A DNA stretch of 64,000 nucleotides from Marinifilum fragile JCM 15579. Lineage in GTDB: Bacteria > Bacteroidota > Bacteroidia > Bacteroidales > Marinifilaceae. The notes below the pieces were generated by a model. That model was not told where the DNA came from. It saw only the letters and a list, made by a program, of their open reading frames with translations, and ran no database searches. The translations under genes and the position numbers were made by a program. Every line of letters begins with the position of its first letter. Within the stretch, counting starts at the first letter, position 1. Shown piece by piece: positions 9,937 to 20,216 of this stretch. Location: NCBI RefSeq assembly GCF_001310955.1, contig NZ_BAZX01000006.1:62001-126000 (forward strand). Direction: 5' to 3'.

Positions 9937-12187
9937 TTATTTAAGATTTAATATTATTTGAGTTGATTTTCCAACGTTGATTCCTTGTGGGAAGTCAATG
10001 TTTGATTCAAGAATGTTATTCCCTGTATTGATTTTTATCTTTCCACTCTTTTGCTGATGAAGAGGATCAGAAACTTGAAGTACAGCCTCTTCATTATTTA
10101 GGGATAGCATGGCAATAACAGGTACATCACTTTCCAAGCTGATTCCACCTTTTAGCGATACTGATCCTTTCTTATAGAAGACCATCATATATGTGTTGGC
10201 ATCAATTTGAATAGCTTGTTGTCCATCATTGTTTTGGATGATAAGTGGGAATTTCTCTTCACAGATTTCTTTTAGCGTATTGAGTTCAACCCCAGGGATT
10301 ACCAGATAGGAGTAATCGGCTTGATCAGGGTGTTTGCCATGTGATAAGGAGAGCTGAAAAATGGAGGTTTCTTCCAATTGGCTTTCCTTGTTACTTGGAT
10401 TGACATAACGGCCATCCAGGTCTGCCCAGTTACCAGTTCTATCTTCGGCAAATAGCAACAGTGAACTTTCTTTTTTTGTTGGGAAAATCAGGTAAGCTGT
10501 ACCATCATGATAAACCCACGAAGTTTTCTGGATGTTTTTGAACTTAAGATTTGAAGATTTACCATCCTTAATCTTTCCTTTTTTGCCATTGATATTGTAA
10601 TGAATCGATCCGTTTCTGATACTTTGATTCAGTGTTGTCCATACATCGAAATCATCATCTTTGTTTTTCCTAATGCTGTTTCCTAAGGCTAGAAGCACAT
10701 TGTCATAGGTAAAGTATGCTTTGTTGGCTTGCAGGTTTGCATAGTTATTGACGCGATCGTATTGAAAGGTAGCAATCCCTTTTTTGTTGGCTGCCAATCC
10801 GCCGGCAAATTGATTTTTACTTTTACTTTCATGTCCCCATGGACTCAATGGCAACTTTCCTCTTTTTTGAAGAGCAGTAATTCCTGGTAAAGCGCGCCAA
10901 TTCCATCCAATACGTGCTTTGTCGTATTCTTTTCCATTTCGGTAGATCATGGTAGAACCATCACCACTAAAGAAGTTGTTTTTCCCGTGAGCCCTTTCAC
11001 TTTCAGAGGTTTCGCATCCAGTAGTTCGGTTTGATAACATCTTGATTGAGAAGTAAGCATTAGGGGTGCTATGTATCAACAAATCTGTATTCCAGAAATA
11101 CTTGGTGGAATCAAGTGTTGCGGTGTGTGTTGCCCCCTGTTTTTGAAGAAGTGTTTTTAATTCAGCTTCTCTTTCAAATGTATATGGAGCAACTGCCATC
11201 AGTTTGGTGATGTTTTTCTTCATCTCTCCATTATCAGCCGGAGCTTTTTTCAATGCATTGTGTCTTCCTGCTAAGTTCAGGGCCGCACGGTTTTTAAAAT
11301 GATACCACTGTATGCCATCCAGATAATAGTCAGCAATTGTGTTCCATTCTTTTTCTGTAAGAGCCCATTGGGTTCCCTTTGTTGCTTCCGCATAGTTAAG
11401 AACATGGTTGATCCAGTGAACTCCATAGCCAACCCAGTAATTTTGCGCACCTCCTGCGTTGTGTTGAATCCACGATCCATCAGTAGTAAAGCCAGTTGGC
11501 AAATATGTCTGAGTATTCACTACTCTGGGAAACTGTTCTTTTACAATTTCGTGTACCCAATCCATCTCGCTTTCGTTTTCTGAACAGGAAGCTATGGCTG
11601 TCATGCCCCACAAGCGGTAACCTACATTGCCACCTCTGTTATGACCTTCGTGTTTATCAAAGACCTTAGGGCTTTTGCCATTATACCAGCACCAGTGACT
11701 AAATTCACTAATGCTTTGAATCAGCGTGTCTATTGTACCTGCCATGGCTGGATTTGACTCTCTCTCTTTTATCATGTCATTATAGATAACCAACTCAATG
11801 GCAGCCATCGCTCTTAGCGTTTCAAAAGGCACACTTGAATTTATATTTTGGACGATGATTGATCCAATATTGCAAGGAACTGTAAATGGCCTTTCGCAAT
11901 TCCTTTTTGTTGGGTTGTGTTGCTTTGTTGTAATCAATGGCTAATTGAGTGATTCGCCCTCTAATATGTTTTGTTTGGGGAGTTTCATCGGAAAAACTAC
12001 CATCGTCCTGAAGTAAGGAGAGTATTTTTTCTGTGTTTAGAGATTCTCCCTTTGCGGATAACTTATTCCCTTGGTGCGCTGTTCTTATTTTTTGAAGATC
12101 TGCATTTCCTTTTTCCTGTGACGAGGCACTTGTAGACAAAAGTAGACAGGCAAAAAATGTGAAACAGATGGTGTGGATCCTGTTCAT
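9937..12187 (-). pseudogene. Chondroitin-AC/hyaluronate-type PL8 lyase, frameshifted near 11846
   Basis: Two overlapping frames make one lyase. The first (12187-11822) has a signal peptide and the start of the helical domain; the second (open to 9937) carries the rest, with T-T-D-G-S-W-I-Q-H-N-A-G-G (catalytic His/Asn region), Y-W-V-G-Y-G-V-H-W, N-L-A-G-R-H-N, and F-F-S-G-D-G-S-T-M-I-Y leading to W-N-W-R-A-L-P-G. These fit the PL8 chondroitin AC/hyaluronate lyase branch, about 740 aa in total. Removing one A from the four-base run at 11846-11849 joins the frames (R-P-N-I-N-S-S-V-P-F). The function would be beta-elimination of chondroitin or hyaluronan. Whether the shift is real or a sequencing artefact cannot be told here. 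Confidence 0.82.
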
Positions 12188-12894
12188 ATGATTCTTGTTT
12201 TTTTGTTAATGATTCCTGGCATCTCCCGACTATTTCAACCATCAAATTTTGTCTTTGGAAGGTTGAATTAGTAATAAGCTTCCCAGTGTTGTTTTTTCAT
12301 TGCATCATAGAGAGATTCTTTGTTCATTCTTGCGTGATTCTTCTATGAGTTGCATTTAAAATTATGAATTGCGTCCTGTGAGATGGAGGACTTTTTCATT
12401 TCTGGTACTATTCCTATAGGAAAGTTTTGTAAGTATAAGTAATTCAGGGCTTAAGTGGAGGTGTGTTATGGGTTTCAAAAAATGCGACTAGCTTAATTTT
12501 CTTGTTGTTAGAAGTGTAGCAATTGTTCGGAGAATTATGGATGGGAAGAAAGCGGATTATCTCCATATAAATCAAGTTGTTTTGTGGTGGATGTCGGTAA
12601 GGTGCAGATAACCAAAAAGAAAGATGTATTAACAGGAATTATTAATGATGTTTTCCAAGTGTGTAAAATCGTACGGAAGATATTGTACGATTTTTTAAAA
12701 CTTGGTATATCAGTGTGTTTTCGGGCTTCTTGCTTTACTGATGTGCCGAAATGGATATTTGGGACAGACTTGGTTTGTGTGAGGTAATGCTTTCTGGTAT
12801 CTTGAAATCGTTTTCAGGAGCAATTAAGTGCTCTGAATTGTTGTTTATTGACCCCCTTGTAAGTATGGGTATAATATTTTTAAAATAGAAGAAA
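12188..12894. other. Divergent intergenic region between minus- and plus-strand lyase groups
   Basis: This gap of about 700 bp separates the start of the minus-strand group (12187) from the start of the plus-strand group (12895), so it should hold both promoters. I see no convincing gene. A hairpin with T-run lies at 12665-12696 and a 7-bp TTCAACC/GGTTGAA inverted pair at 12234-12267. No full TTG-N19-TAnnTTTG promoter was found by eye. Confidence 0.6.
12665..12696 (+). terminator. Hairpin plus T-run inside the divergent promoter region
   Basis: Arms AAAATCGTAC and GTACGATTTT with a 10-nt loop run into six T. It is shaped like an intrinsic terminator but lies about 200 bp upstream of the lipoprotein gene at 12895, so it may act as an attenuator or be an operator-like dyad. 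Confidence 0.5.
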
Positions 12895-13626
12895 ATGATG
12901 CGATTATTTGGACTGGTATTTCTTGTGCTTTCTTTATGGGCATGTAATGCAAAATCTGAAAAAGAAAATTGGTATGAAATATCGAAATTACTGTTTGAAG
13001 ATTCCTTTAGCGATGGTAGTTTGAACAATTGGATTTGTGAAATTCAGGAAGATTCATGCAGCTCAGTTTTGGTGAAAGACGGAAAGATGGATATTGATGT
13101 TTGTAAGGGAGCTTCCATTTGGCTGGATCAATATTTCGAGGGTGGAGTCTTAATTGAATATGATGCGACAGTAATTGGAAAAAATGGTCCAAATGATAGG
13201 GTGAGTGATTTGAATTGCTTTTGGAATGCGACTGATCCTAGAAATCCGGAGGACTTGTTTAACTCTCCCCGAAAGGCATCAGGAATGTTTCACGATTACG
13301 ATACCTTGCAATTATACTATGTGGGAATGGGAGGTCATAACAATACGAAGACTCGTTTTCGTCGTTATGCAGGAGATGGAAACAAGCCTCTTCTTACTGG
13401 ACATGACTTGTCTGCTCCTGATGTATTAATTGAAGCAAACAAGACCTACAGAATTAAGCTAATTGCTTTAAATGGACGAGTACAGTTTATCCGTGATGGA
13501 GCAATAATATATGATTTTAAGGATGAGGATGCCTATGAAAAGGGTTGGTTTGGAATACGAACCATCAACAACCATATGAGTGTTGATAATGTGAAGGTAT
13601 ATCAGATTAAAAGGAAAGATGAGTAA
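12895..13626 (+). CDS. LamG-like lipoprotein, DUF6250-like
   Basis: This 243-aa protein has a short lipoprotein leader (L-S-L-W-A-C, C17). The body looks like a single concanavalin-like beta-sandwich: F-E-D-S-F-S-D-G-S-L near the start, Y-V-G-M-G-G-H-N-N-T-K-T-R-F-R in the middle, and G-R-V-Q-F-I-R-D-G then W-F-G-I-R-T at the end. It resembles DUF6250 proteins that accompany polysaccharide lyases; the name is a recollection, not a search result. A second ATG directly follows the first (12898). Its stop codon overlaps the start of the gene remnant at 13619, so the plus-strand group was probably translated as an operon. A sugar-binding or lyase role is inferred from context only. Confidence 0.72.
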   Translation: MMRLFGLVFLVLSLWACNAKSEKENWYEISKLLFEDSFSDGSLNNWICEIQEDSCSSVLVKDGKMDIDVCKGASIWLDQYFEGGVLIEYDATVIGKNGPNDRVSDLNCFWNATDPRNPEDLFNSPRKASGMFHDYDTLQLYYVGMGGHNNTKTRFRRYAGDGNKPLLTGHDLSAPDVLIEANKTYRIKLIALNGRVQFIRDGAIIYDFKDEDAYEKGWFGIRTINNHMSVDNVKVYQIKRKDE

Positions 13627-13774
13627 GACATATAGAAAAAGCATCAGCTTGCTAATCATAGCATGGCTATCGGTAGTAATGGTTACGGCTCAGAAAGTGA
13701 CCCGAGTGGGAGGCCTGAATGAATAGGTGTTGGCATTAGAGTCAGATAATCAGGAGATAAGCTTGAAAATATAG
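13619..13774 (+). pseudogene. Remnant of a secreted protein gene (signal peptide plus short tail)
   Basis: An ATG overlapping the previous stop codon by 8 nt opens a 35-codon frame that is almost entirely a signal peptide (I-S-L-L-I-I-A-W-L-S-V-V-M-V-T-A-Q), stops at 13724, and then continues in frame for 15 more codons to a second stop at 13772. The translational coupling and good signal peptide suggest a former gene that lost its body, but a chance short frame cannot be excluded. No function can be assigned. Confidence 0.4.
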
Positions 13775-13783
13775 AATACGATA

Positions 13784-16198
13784 ATGAAAGAAAGATTGAA
13801 AATTAGATTGGGAGATCTTGTGTTGGTGGTCTTGATGATTATTCTTTTTGCAGGAACTATCCGCAATTCACAGGCACAAAATGTGAAGAGCCATCCTCGT
13901 GTATTTTTCCAGAAGGATGAATTGAAAGAATTTGCCAATATGCGTTTAACAACGCACGAAACTGAATGGGAGAGTTTACTCCTGATTTGTGAGAAGCTAA
14001 ATAAAATGGAGCCCATAGAGCCCCCAAAATCGAAGCTGGTATTTTCATTTCCTGAAAAACTAGCAGCAGTGGCATTGGTGCAATTATTGGATCCGAAACA
14101 AAAATATCAGGAGACTTTCGAGAAGCATTTCTGGCCCATCCTGAAATGGAAAGAATGGGACAAATGGATAGAAGGAAAAGGCAAAGGTCCTGGAGGAGAT
14201 TTGGGAATTGCTCAAGCTATAATTGCACTGACAGCTTCTTATGATTGGCAATATCAGAATTTTACGAAGAAAGAACGTAAATACATTAATCAGAGGCTTG
14301 TTCGTATTGCTCACCATTTTTATGAAGATTATTCAAGGTTCCACACAAACAATTTTGCGATTCTGAATTGCAATCACGGGACCAATGTATATGCCGCCTT
14401 AAGTGCTGTTTTGTATGGTGTTGACGATGTACCACGAGAATATCAGAAGGAGTGGACAGATTGTTTGGAGCACAAATATGAAACGCTAACAAGTCAGATG
14501 AATTCCTTGATGAGTGATGGTTTTAGCGATGAAGGAGCAACCTATTTCATGTTTCAGTTGAAAACCTATGTCCAGTGGATGGAATTGCGCAGAAATGCAT
14601 TGGAGAAAGGCTATGGAGAACCTTACCAGAGTTTGGATTGGTTTAAAAATGCGTCAGCCTATTGTATGTATTCTATCTTGCCTGGCGGAAAGGATAACTT
14701 TGGAGGCCTGGCAAGATATGCCGATGCAAATCCTAAGTTTTGGGGAAATCCATACTCGGTATTTCCGGCATTGGCTAAGAATTTAAAAGATCCTCTTGCA
14801 CAATGGTTGTCTTCAAAGCTTGAACTAAGAGAGGTTGAGCTATGGCGTGCTGAGAAGAATACAGAAAAAGATCAGGACCAGAAATCCAATTACGATGTAT
14901 GGAGATACATTTGGAAAGATGGATCAGTACCTGCTGTTGATTTGAACACATTACCTAACTGGCGATTTTTTGAGGATGCCGGAATGTATGTTTGGCGCTC
15001 TTCCTGGAAAAATGATGCCAGCTACTTTACCATTAAATCGGGTCAGCATTACCAGGGGCATGGACATCCTGATGACGGACAATTCATGTTGCACAGGGCA
15101 GGGGTTCCCTATATTATTGACATGGGATATTCCAATCCAAAATATACTCATGAGCACAATGTCCTGTTGGTAAATGGAGAAGGCCAGGTTGGCGATGGTG
15201 ATGTTTGGTGTGAGTTTGGTGAATATCCAGGCAACAAAGCAATTTGGGGTAAAACGGATGTTATCATTAGTACCGGAAATCAAAATGAGTATGATTATTT
15301 CAACCTGGTTTGTGATCCTTCAAATATGTACCCATCCAAGGATTTGAACTTCTGGCATCGCGAAGTGCTTGCTTGCAATGGATTGTTTTTAATTCGTGAC
15401 GAAATGCAAGCAAAAAAGGAAGTGGATTTTGATTTGCTTTTGCACTCTTATGCCAGCAGGAAAGGAAAGAAAGATGCTTATGAATATGCCAAGGATAGAG
15501 AGGTAAATCCATTTCATTCAAAAGAGAATAAGGAGTGGTTGATCGATCCAAGAAAAGGGAAAGCTCCTTTGCTATTGGTGAAAGATCTTTCTCAATCCAA
15601 CTGGAGTGATTCTGTAGAAGAGGCTTGGTTTTACGACAATTATCTTCGTAAGAAAGATGGTCTTGGTCATGTTCAGTTGGGGCATGTGTTAAAAAGAAGA
15701 CAAAAGGCGAAAGAGGCTAGTTCCCTTTTACTCTTAGGTTTTCAGGATCAATTGGAGGGCAAAAAAGTTGTGCGCTTGCCAGAAGGTGAAGGGCTTCAAA
15801 TTCAGAATGAGAAGGGGGATATCCTAACAGAGATCTCCTGGAGTGAAAAAGCATCTCTGTCTCAGCTGAAATTTACCGGTGATATGGCAGGGATTCAGTT
15901 TGACAAGCAGAAAGCAATTGAATGGTTCGGAAGGGATATCCATAAAGTAAGCCATGGCGAGAAGAGATTGCTTGTGTCAGATAAAAAGATTTCCGTGCAT
16001 GCTTTTATCAAAAAGGAGTGCATGGTGATAGATTTTAATTCGAAAGAACAAGCACAGCTAAGCCTGGCTGTTCCAGCTCAACCAGTCTATGCTGAAATTA
16101 ATGGTCGTAAAATCGATTACCATTATGAGAATGGTGCATTGACATTCCACCTGGATGGAGGAAAGGCGCAAAAACTGGAAGTGAAATTTGTAATATAG
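13784..16198 (+). CDS. Heparinase II/III-family polysaccharide lyase
   Basis: This 804-aa protein has a hydrophobic leader ending near Q-A-Q and then the line H-P-R-V-F-F typical of heparinase II/III-like enzymes. An alpha-helical toroid (about 50-380) carries N-C-N-H-G-T-N-V-Y and D-G-F-S-D-E-G-A-T-Y-F; the beta-sandwich part has D-A-G-M-Y-V-W-R-S-S-W, G-Q-H-Y-Q-G-H-G-H-P-D-D-G-Q and H-N-V-L-L-V-N-G-E-G-Q. The superfamily includes PL12, PL15, PL17, PL21 and PL33 and acts by beta-elimination on uronate-containing chains. I cannot place it in one CAZy family by reading. Context with PL8 and GH88 suggests a glycosaminoglycan. It is intact and is followed by a strong terminator. Confidence 0.85.
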   Translation: MKERLKIRLGDLVLVVLMIILFAGTIRNSQAQNVKSHPRVFFQKDELKEFANMRLTTHETEWESLLLICEKLNKMEPIEPPKSKLVFSFPEKLAAVALVQLLDPKQKYQETFEKHFWPILKWKEWDKWIEGKGKGPGGDLGIAQAIIALTASYDWQYQNFTKKERKYINQRLVRIAHHFYEDYSRFHTNNFAILNCNHGTNVYAALSAVLYGVDDVPREYQKEWTDCLEHKYETLTSQMNSLMSDGFSDEGATYFMFQLKTYVQWMELRRNALEKGYGEPYQSLDWFKNASAYCMYSILPGGKDNFGGLARYADANPKFWGNPYSVFPALAKNLKDPLAQWLSSKLELREVELWRAEKNTEKDQDQKSNYDVWRYIWKDGSVPAVDLNTLPNWRFFEDAGMYVWRSSWKNDASYFTIKSGQHYQGHGHPDDGQFMLHRAGVPYIIDMGYSNPKYTHEHNVLLVNGEGQVGDGDVWCEFGEYPGNKAIWGKTDVIISTGNQNEYDYFNLVCDPSNMYPSKDLNFWHREVLACNGLFLIRDEMQAKKEVDFDLLLHSYASRKGKKDAYEYAKDREVNPFHSKENKEWLIDPRKGKAPLLLVKDLSQSNWSDSVEEAWFYDNYLRKKDGLGHVQLGHVLKRRQKAKEASSLLLLGFQDQLEGKKVVRLPEGEGLQIQNEKGDILTEISWSEKASLSQLKFTGDMAGIQFDKQKAIEWFGRDIHKVSHGEKRLLVSDKKISVHAFIKKECMVIDFNSKEQAQLSLAVPAQPVYAEINGRKIDYHYENGALTFHLDGGKAQKLEVKFVI

Positions 16199-16202
16199 AG
16201 CC

Positions 16203-16241
16203 AAAAGAGGATGCTGTATGTGGATACAGGCATCCTCTTTT
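16203..16241 (+). terminator. Intrinsic terminator after the heparinase-like gene
   Basis: Perfect arms AAAAGAGGATGC and GCATCCTCTTTT enclose a 15-nt loop immediately after the stop codon at 16198. Confidence 0.88.
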
Positions 16242-16346
16242 ATATTATAAATAGCTAACAATGAAACGTCCATGATTAAATAATTATTAACTCAAACACA
16301 GTAATGATTATTTAATTTATGGTAATGAAAAGAAAATTATAAACTG

Positions 16347-19300
16347 ATGAAAAAGAATGTTTTGTTATTACTGATGCTGATGTGTTGTACTTGCATGTTG
16401 AGTTACGCACAGTACATCGGTTTGGAAAATTCCGTTCCCGCGGGATGGAGCACTAGCTCTGGTTCCAGCCTGACAATGAGTAATACTCATTATAAGTTGG
16501 GATCTCAATCGGTAAAGTGGGATTGGAATCAGGGGGCAGAGTTGAATATTTCAAATCCTCCTAACATTAATACGGCAGTGACTACCTATAAGGGGGGATT
16601 GATGTTGTGGGTCTACAATGAAACGCCTGTTGATCGTACCATCAGATTTGAGTTCGGAAAAGGAAGTAGTGTAGACTATTACTTCGATTATGGGATCAAT
16701 TTTAAAGGATGGCGTGCCTGTTGGATTCGCTTTAAAGATGACATGAGTGGTCCCAAAAGCAATCAGAGTTTGGATTATATGAAAATCATTGCCCCTTCTG
16801 ATGTAGAAAGTGGCTCACTCTGTTTCGATAGAATGATGTTTCCAAGTACTCGCATTCACGACAGGGTAACACCAGATAAGCAGCTGCCTTACATTAATCC
16901 TTCGATGAACTACAATCATTGGGCTGCACTTTGGTATTGGTACGATAATTATACTCACGATATTGCATTGGCACCGAGTGTGAGTGCTGAGGAGCAGAAG
17001 GCTTTTGATGCCATCAAAGAGGAGATGGTGTTGGCTTACCAGGGAACCCAGCCAACAGCATCTAAGGTTGCCACGGTTAAGGAGAAGTTTAGAAGTTTTG
17101 ATATTCAAAGATTGGATGGACAGATTACAGGACGTCCATACGTAAGCGATGATGAGTATAACCAGTCTATTGGTGACGTTAAGATGGATCAGGTTGGCCC
17201 GGTTTTACAAGACCTTGCCAGATATACTTTCACAACAAGGATGAAGAGGCAAAACAAATGTTTTACTATCTTCTGGATTATGTGATGGATCAAGGGCTGA
17301 ATGTTGGTAGTGGTATGGGAACCAACCATCATTATGGATATAACTTTAGAGAGTTTCCTCCTGCTGTTTTTCTGATGAGGGATGCCTTGAAAGCTGATGG
17401 CAGATTGGATGAGGCCGTTGCCATGCTGAATTACTGGACAGGTATTCAGGAGTACAGAATTGAACCGGAAGTTGGAACTTTGCAAGGGCTGATGGATAGC
17501 TGGAATACTACGGTTATTCCTCGTTTAATTGCGGTGATGACTATGGATGATTCTCCTGAAAAAGCCCGCGAAATGAAAGCCATTAAACGCTGGATGGATA
17601 TTTCTCTGAAGATTGTTCCAGGTACAATGGGCGGTATCAAAGAGGATGGTTGCGGATTCCACCATGGAGGTTTGTATCCTGCCTATAGTAAGGGAGGATA
17701 TGCCGGAGTAGGCACCTACCTTCGTTTTGTAAATGGTACTTGTTATGCGCTTTCCGATGAGGCCAGAAGAAATTTTGGGAAAGGAATAATGGCTATGCGC
17801 AACTACTCCAATCTTTTGGATTGGGGATTTGGGATTTGTGGTCGTCATCCTCTGGCTGGTACCATTAGCAGTGGAATGAAAAATGCCTATGCCTATTTGG
17901 CTAAATCAGGGAATCCGGACACGGGTGAAGATATTTGGACTGAGATGCTCAGGCTATATGAGATTAGAAAGCTCAAATACCGCTTTCAAGAAAGAGTTCG
18001 CAGGTATGGGAATTAGCGCGGAAGAGGCGCCAAGTGGGAACTTCACCTACAACTATGGAGCTTTGGGCATTCATCGTCGTGACAATTGGATGGTGAGTGT
18101 CAAAGGATACAATAAACATGTATGGGGATCTGAAATCTATTCGAAAGATAACAGGTATGGTCGTTACCAGAGTTATGGAACTGTACAGGTAATCGGAAGC
18201 GGTGATCCTGTAAATTCTTCGAAAAGTGGGTTTGTTGAAAATGGTTGGGATTGGAATCGTTATCCAGGAGCTACCAGCATTCACCTTCCTTTGAATTTGC
18301 TGGATAGCCCAAACAGCGGAACCTTGATGGAGAAATCGGATGAAGGGTTTACCGGAGCTTCGAACTTGAGTGGTGAGAATGGTATTTTTGGAATGAAGCT
18401 GAGGGAAAAGGATAGAACCAATTTCACAGCTGATCATCAGGCCAACAAGTCGGTGTTCTGTTTCGAAAACCGAATCATCTGTTTAGGTTCTGATATTTCA
18501 AACTCCAACTCGCAATATCCTACGGAAACAACATTGTTCCAGGTAAATCTTACAGATCAATCTACAGCCATGTATGTTGATGGGAGCAATGCCATTACAA
18601 GCTTTCCTTTGCAGCAGGATTTCAATGCAGACAAGAACCACTGGTTGGTTGATCCTGTTGGGAATGCCTATTGGTTGAAATCAGGTGCACACTTGAAAAT
18701 TTCAAGAGCTACGCAAGATTCTCGTCACAATAAAACCAAGGCTACTACTCAGGGTGATTTTGCCAGCGCCTGGATCGATCACGGAACCTCACCTTCGAAT
18801 CAAACCTATGAATATGTTATTCTTCCGCAAGCTGATGTGGCAGCAATGGAAGCCTTTGCTGCGAATATGAGTCAAGCGGAAACTGCTGCCTATAAGGTGT
18901 TAAAGCAAGATCAGAATGCTCACATTGTATGGGATCGTGCTACAAATACCATTGGCTACGTGTTCTTTGCTGCAAGTTCAGAATTATCGGATGAGTTTTT
19001 GAAGCAAATTAGTGCTTCTGCTTTGGTAATGCTACAAGCCAATGCCGAACAGGATAAATTGAACATGAGTGTTTGCGATCCTGATCTTCATATTCCTGAA
19101 ATTGCCTATACTACTGCCAAAGCAAGTCAGGAGTCTGTTATTGTGATTCGCTTGAAGGGGAACTGGAAGTTGGATGGACAATTTTCTGATGCCAGCATCC
19201 TGTCGAGAACCAATACGGAAACCAAAATTCAATTCAATGTGAAAGATGGGATTCCAAGAGAGGTTAAACTGACAAAAGGTGAAGAAATCACTGACGCGGT

Positions 19301-19877
19301 TGCACCAGTAATCAAGCACATCCAGGTAAAAGACATTCAGGGAACTTCTGCAGGCTTAGAGTTAACCAGTAATGAAAATGGAACACTATACTGGTATGTG
19401 GATTTGGCAGCCAATGCCAAGCCACTTGCTGAACAGGTTATGAGCGGGGCTGGTTCGGTACATTTCGGACAACATGCTTGTGTGGCTAATGAAATGTGGG
19501 AAGGACAGATGAATGATCTTCAGGAGAATGAATCTTATGTGCTTCATGCCGTGGCAGAGGATGAAGCGGGAAATGTTTCCGTTCTTTCTTCTACAGACTC
19601 TTTTAGTACCGTAGTGACCGGCGTGGATGATATCGATGGTAATAAAGACTTATTGGTATATGGCAGAGATGGAAAGATTGTGATTAAATCTTCTCGACCT
19701 TTTCCCAGTGATACCATGGTACAGGTTTATGACCTTGGAGGGCGAGTGCTAAAATCAGTACTTCATAGCGATTCAAAGGAATTATGTGTTGATGTTCCCA
19801 ATCCTATTGGCGTATACATCGTTCGCTTGCAAATTGATGGGCAGCTTCTGTCTAAAAAGCTCATTTTAACTAAATAA
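16347..19877 (+). pseudogene. Chondroitin-ABC-type PL8 lyase with T9SS sorting domain, two frameshifts
   Basis: Three consecutive frames (16347-17285, open from before 17258 to 18016, open from before 17883 to 19877) align end to end as one PL8 lyase of about 1175 aa. Part one has a signal peptide (L-S-Y-A-Q) and jelly-roll domain; part two has H-H-Y-G-Y-N-F-R, D-G-C-G-F-H-H-G-G-L-Y-P and C-G-R-H-P; part three has H-R-R-D-N-W, R-Y-G-R-Y-Q and W-D-W-N-R-Y-P-G-A-T, then a fibronectin-like stretch and a T9SS type A-like tail (V-Y-D-L-G-G-R-V-L-K ... G-V-Y-I-V-R-L). One missing base in the TTT run at 17228-17230 and one extra base near 17961-17966 restore a single frame. If intact, the enzyme would be exported through the type IX system and cut chondroitin or dermatan sulfate outside the cell. 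Confidence 0.85.
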
Positions 19878-20059
19878 CGGGAGTTTGATGTAAGGGTGTA
19901 TCAGATTCTTCAAACCCTTTAAAAAATGGAATTCAAACAGCAGATGAAATGGAGGAGTATATGAAGAACCTTTCTTTAGAAGTGAATACCCCTGTTCAGA
20001 TTTCATATTAAGAAAACCTTATAGGCTGAATTAGAAAATGAATTCGCCTTTATTGATTT

Positions 20060-20129
20060 AAGCCTAAAGCACCGCAAGAAACAATTGTACTTACCACAAT
20101 TTTACCGGGTACTTTAGGCTTGATTTTTT
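20060..20129 (+). terminator. Hairpin with T-run, possible terminator of the PL8/T9SS gene
   Basis: Arms AAGCCTAAAG (20060-20069) and CTTTAGGCTT (20112-20121) are followed by GA and seven T. The loop is long (42 nt) and contains the left arm of the next inverted repeat, so terminator function is uncertain. Confidence 0.45.
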
Positions 20130-20208
20130 TATAGCTTTCGCAAAAAGTTTCGATACTTACCGCAATAAGTTGCGAAAGCTATCGCAAAAAGTTGCGGTAA
20201 GTACAATT
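20083..20208. repeat. Nested inverted repeat, MITE/REP-like, about 126 bp
   Basis: Outer arms AATTGTACTTACCACAA (20083-20099) and TTGCGGTAAGTACAATT (20192-20208) pair at 16 of 17 positions. Inner arms ATAGCTTTCGCAA (20131-20143) and TTGCGAAAGCTAT (20170-20182) are perfect. A third related copy, ATACTTACCGCAA, lies between the inner arms. It ends 8 bp from the sulfatase stop codon. No transposase is nearby. Confidence 0.7.
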
Positions 20209-20216
20209 TTTAAGTC

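Larger units (their letters stand above)
19878..20216. other. Convergent intergenic region rich in inverted repeats
   Basis: No intact gene is visible. A short frame without a good start, ending at 20011, encodes about 37 aa (E-M-E-E-Y-M-K-N-L-S-L-E) and may be a remnant. The right half is filled by the hairpins listed at 20060-20208. Confidence 0.5.

Noticed and set aside
12584..12787. 67-codon ORF in the divergent region
   Set aside because: It spans the 12665-12696 hairpin, has no family resemblance and poor amino-acid composition.
16260..16271. AATGAAACGTCC shared with 36767-36778 as a dispersed element
   Set aside because: A 12-bp match is expected many times by chance in 64 kb, and similarity does not extend beyond it.
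19890..20011. Short ORF ending at 20011 as a gene
   Set aside because: It has no good start or signal and no recognisable domain; it is kept only as a possible remnant in the region note.
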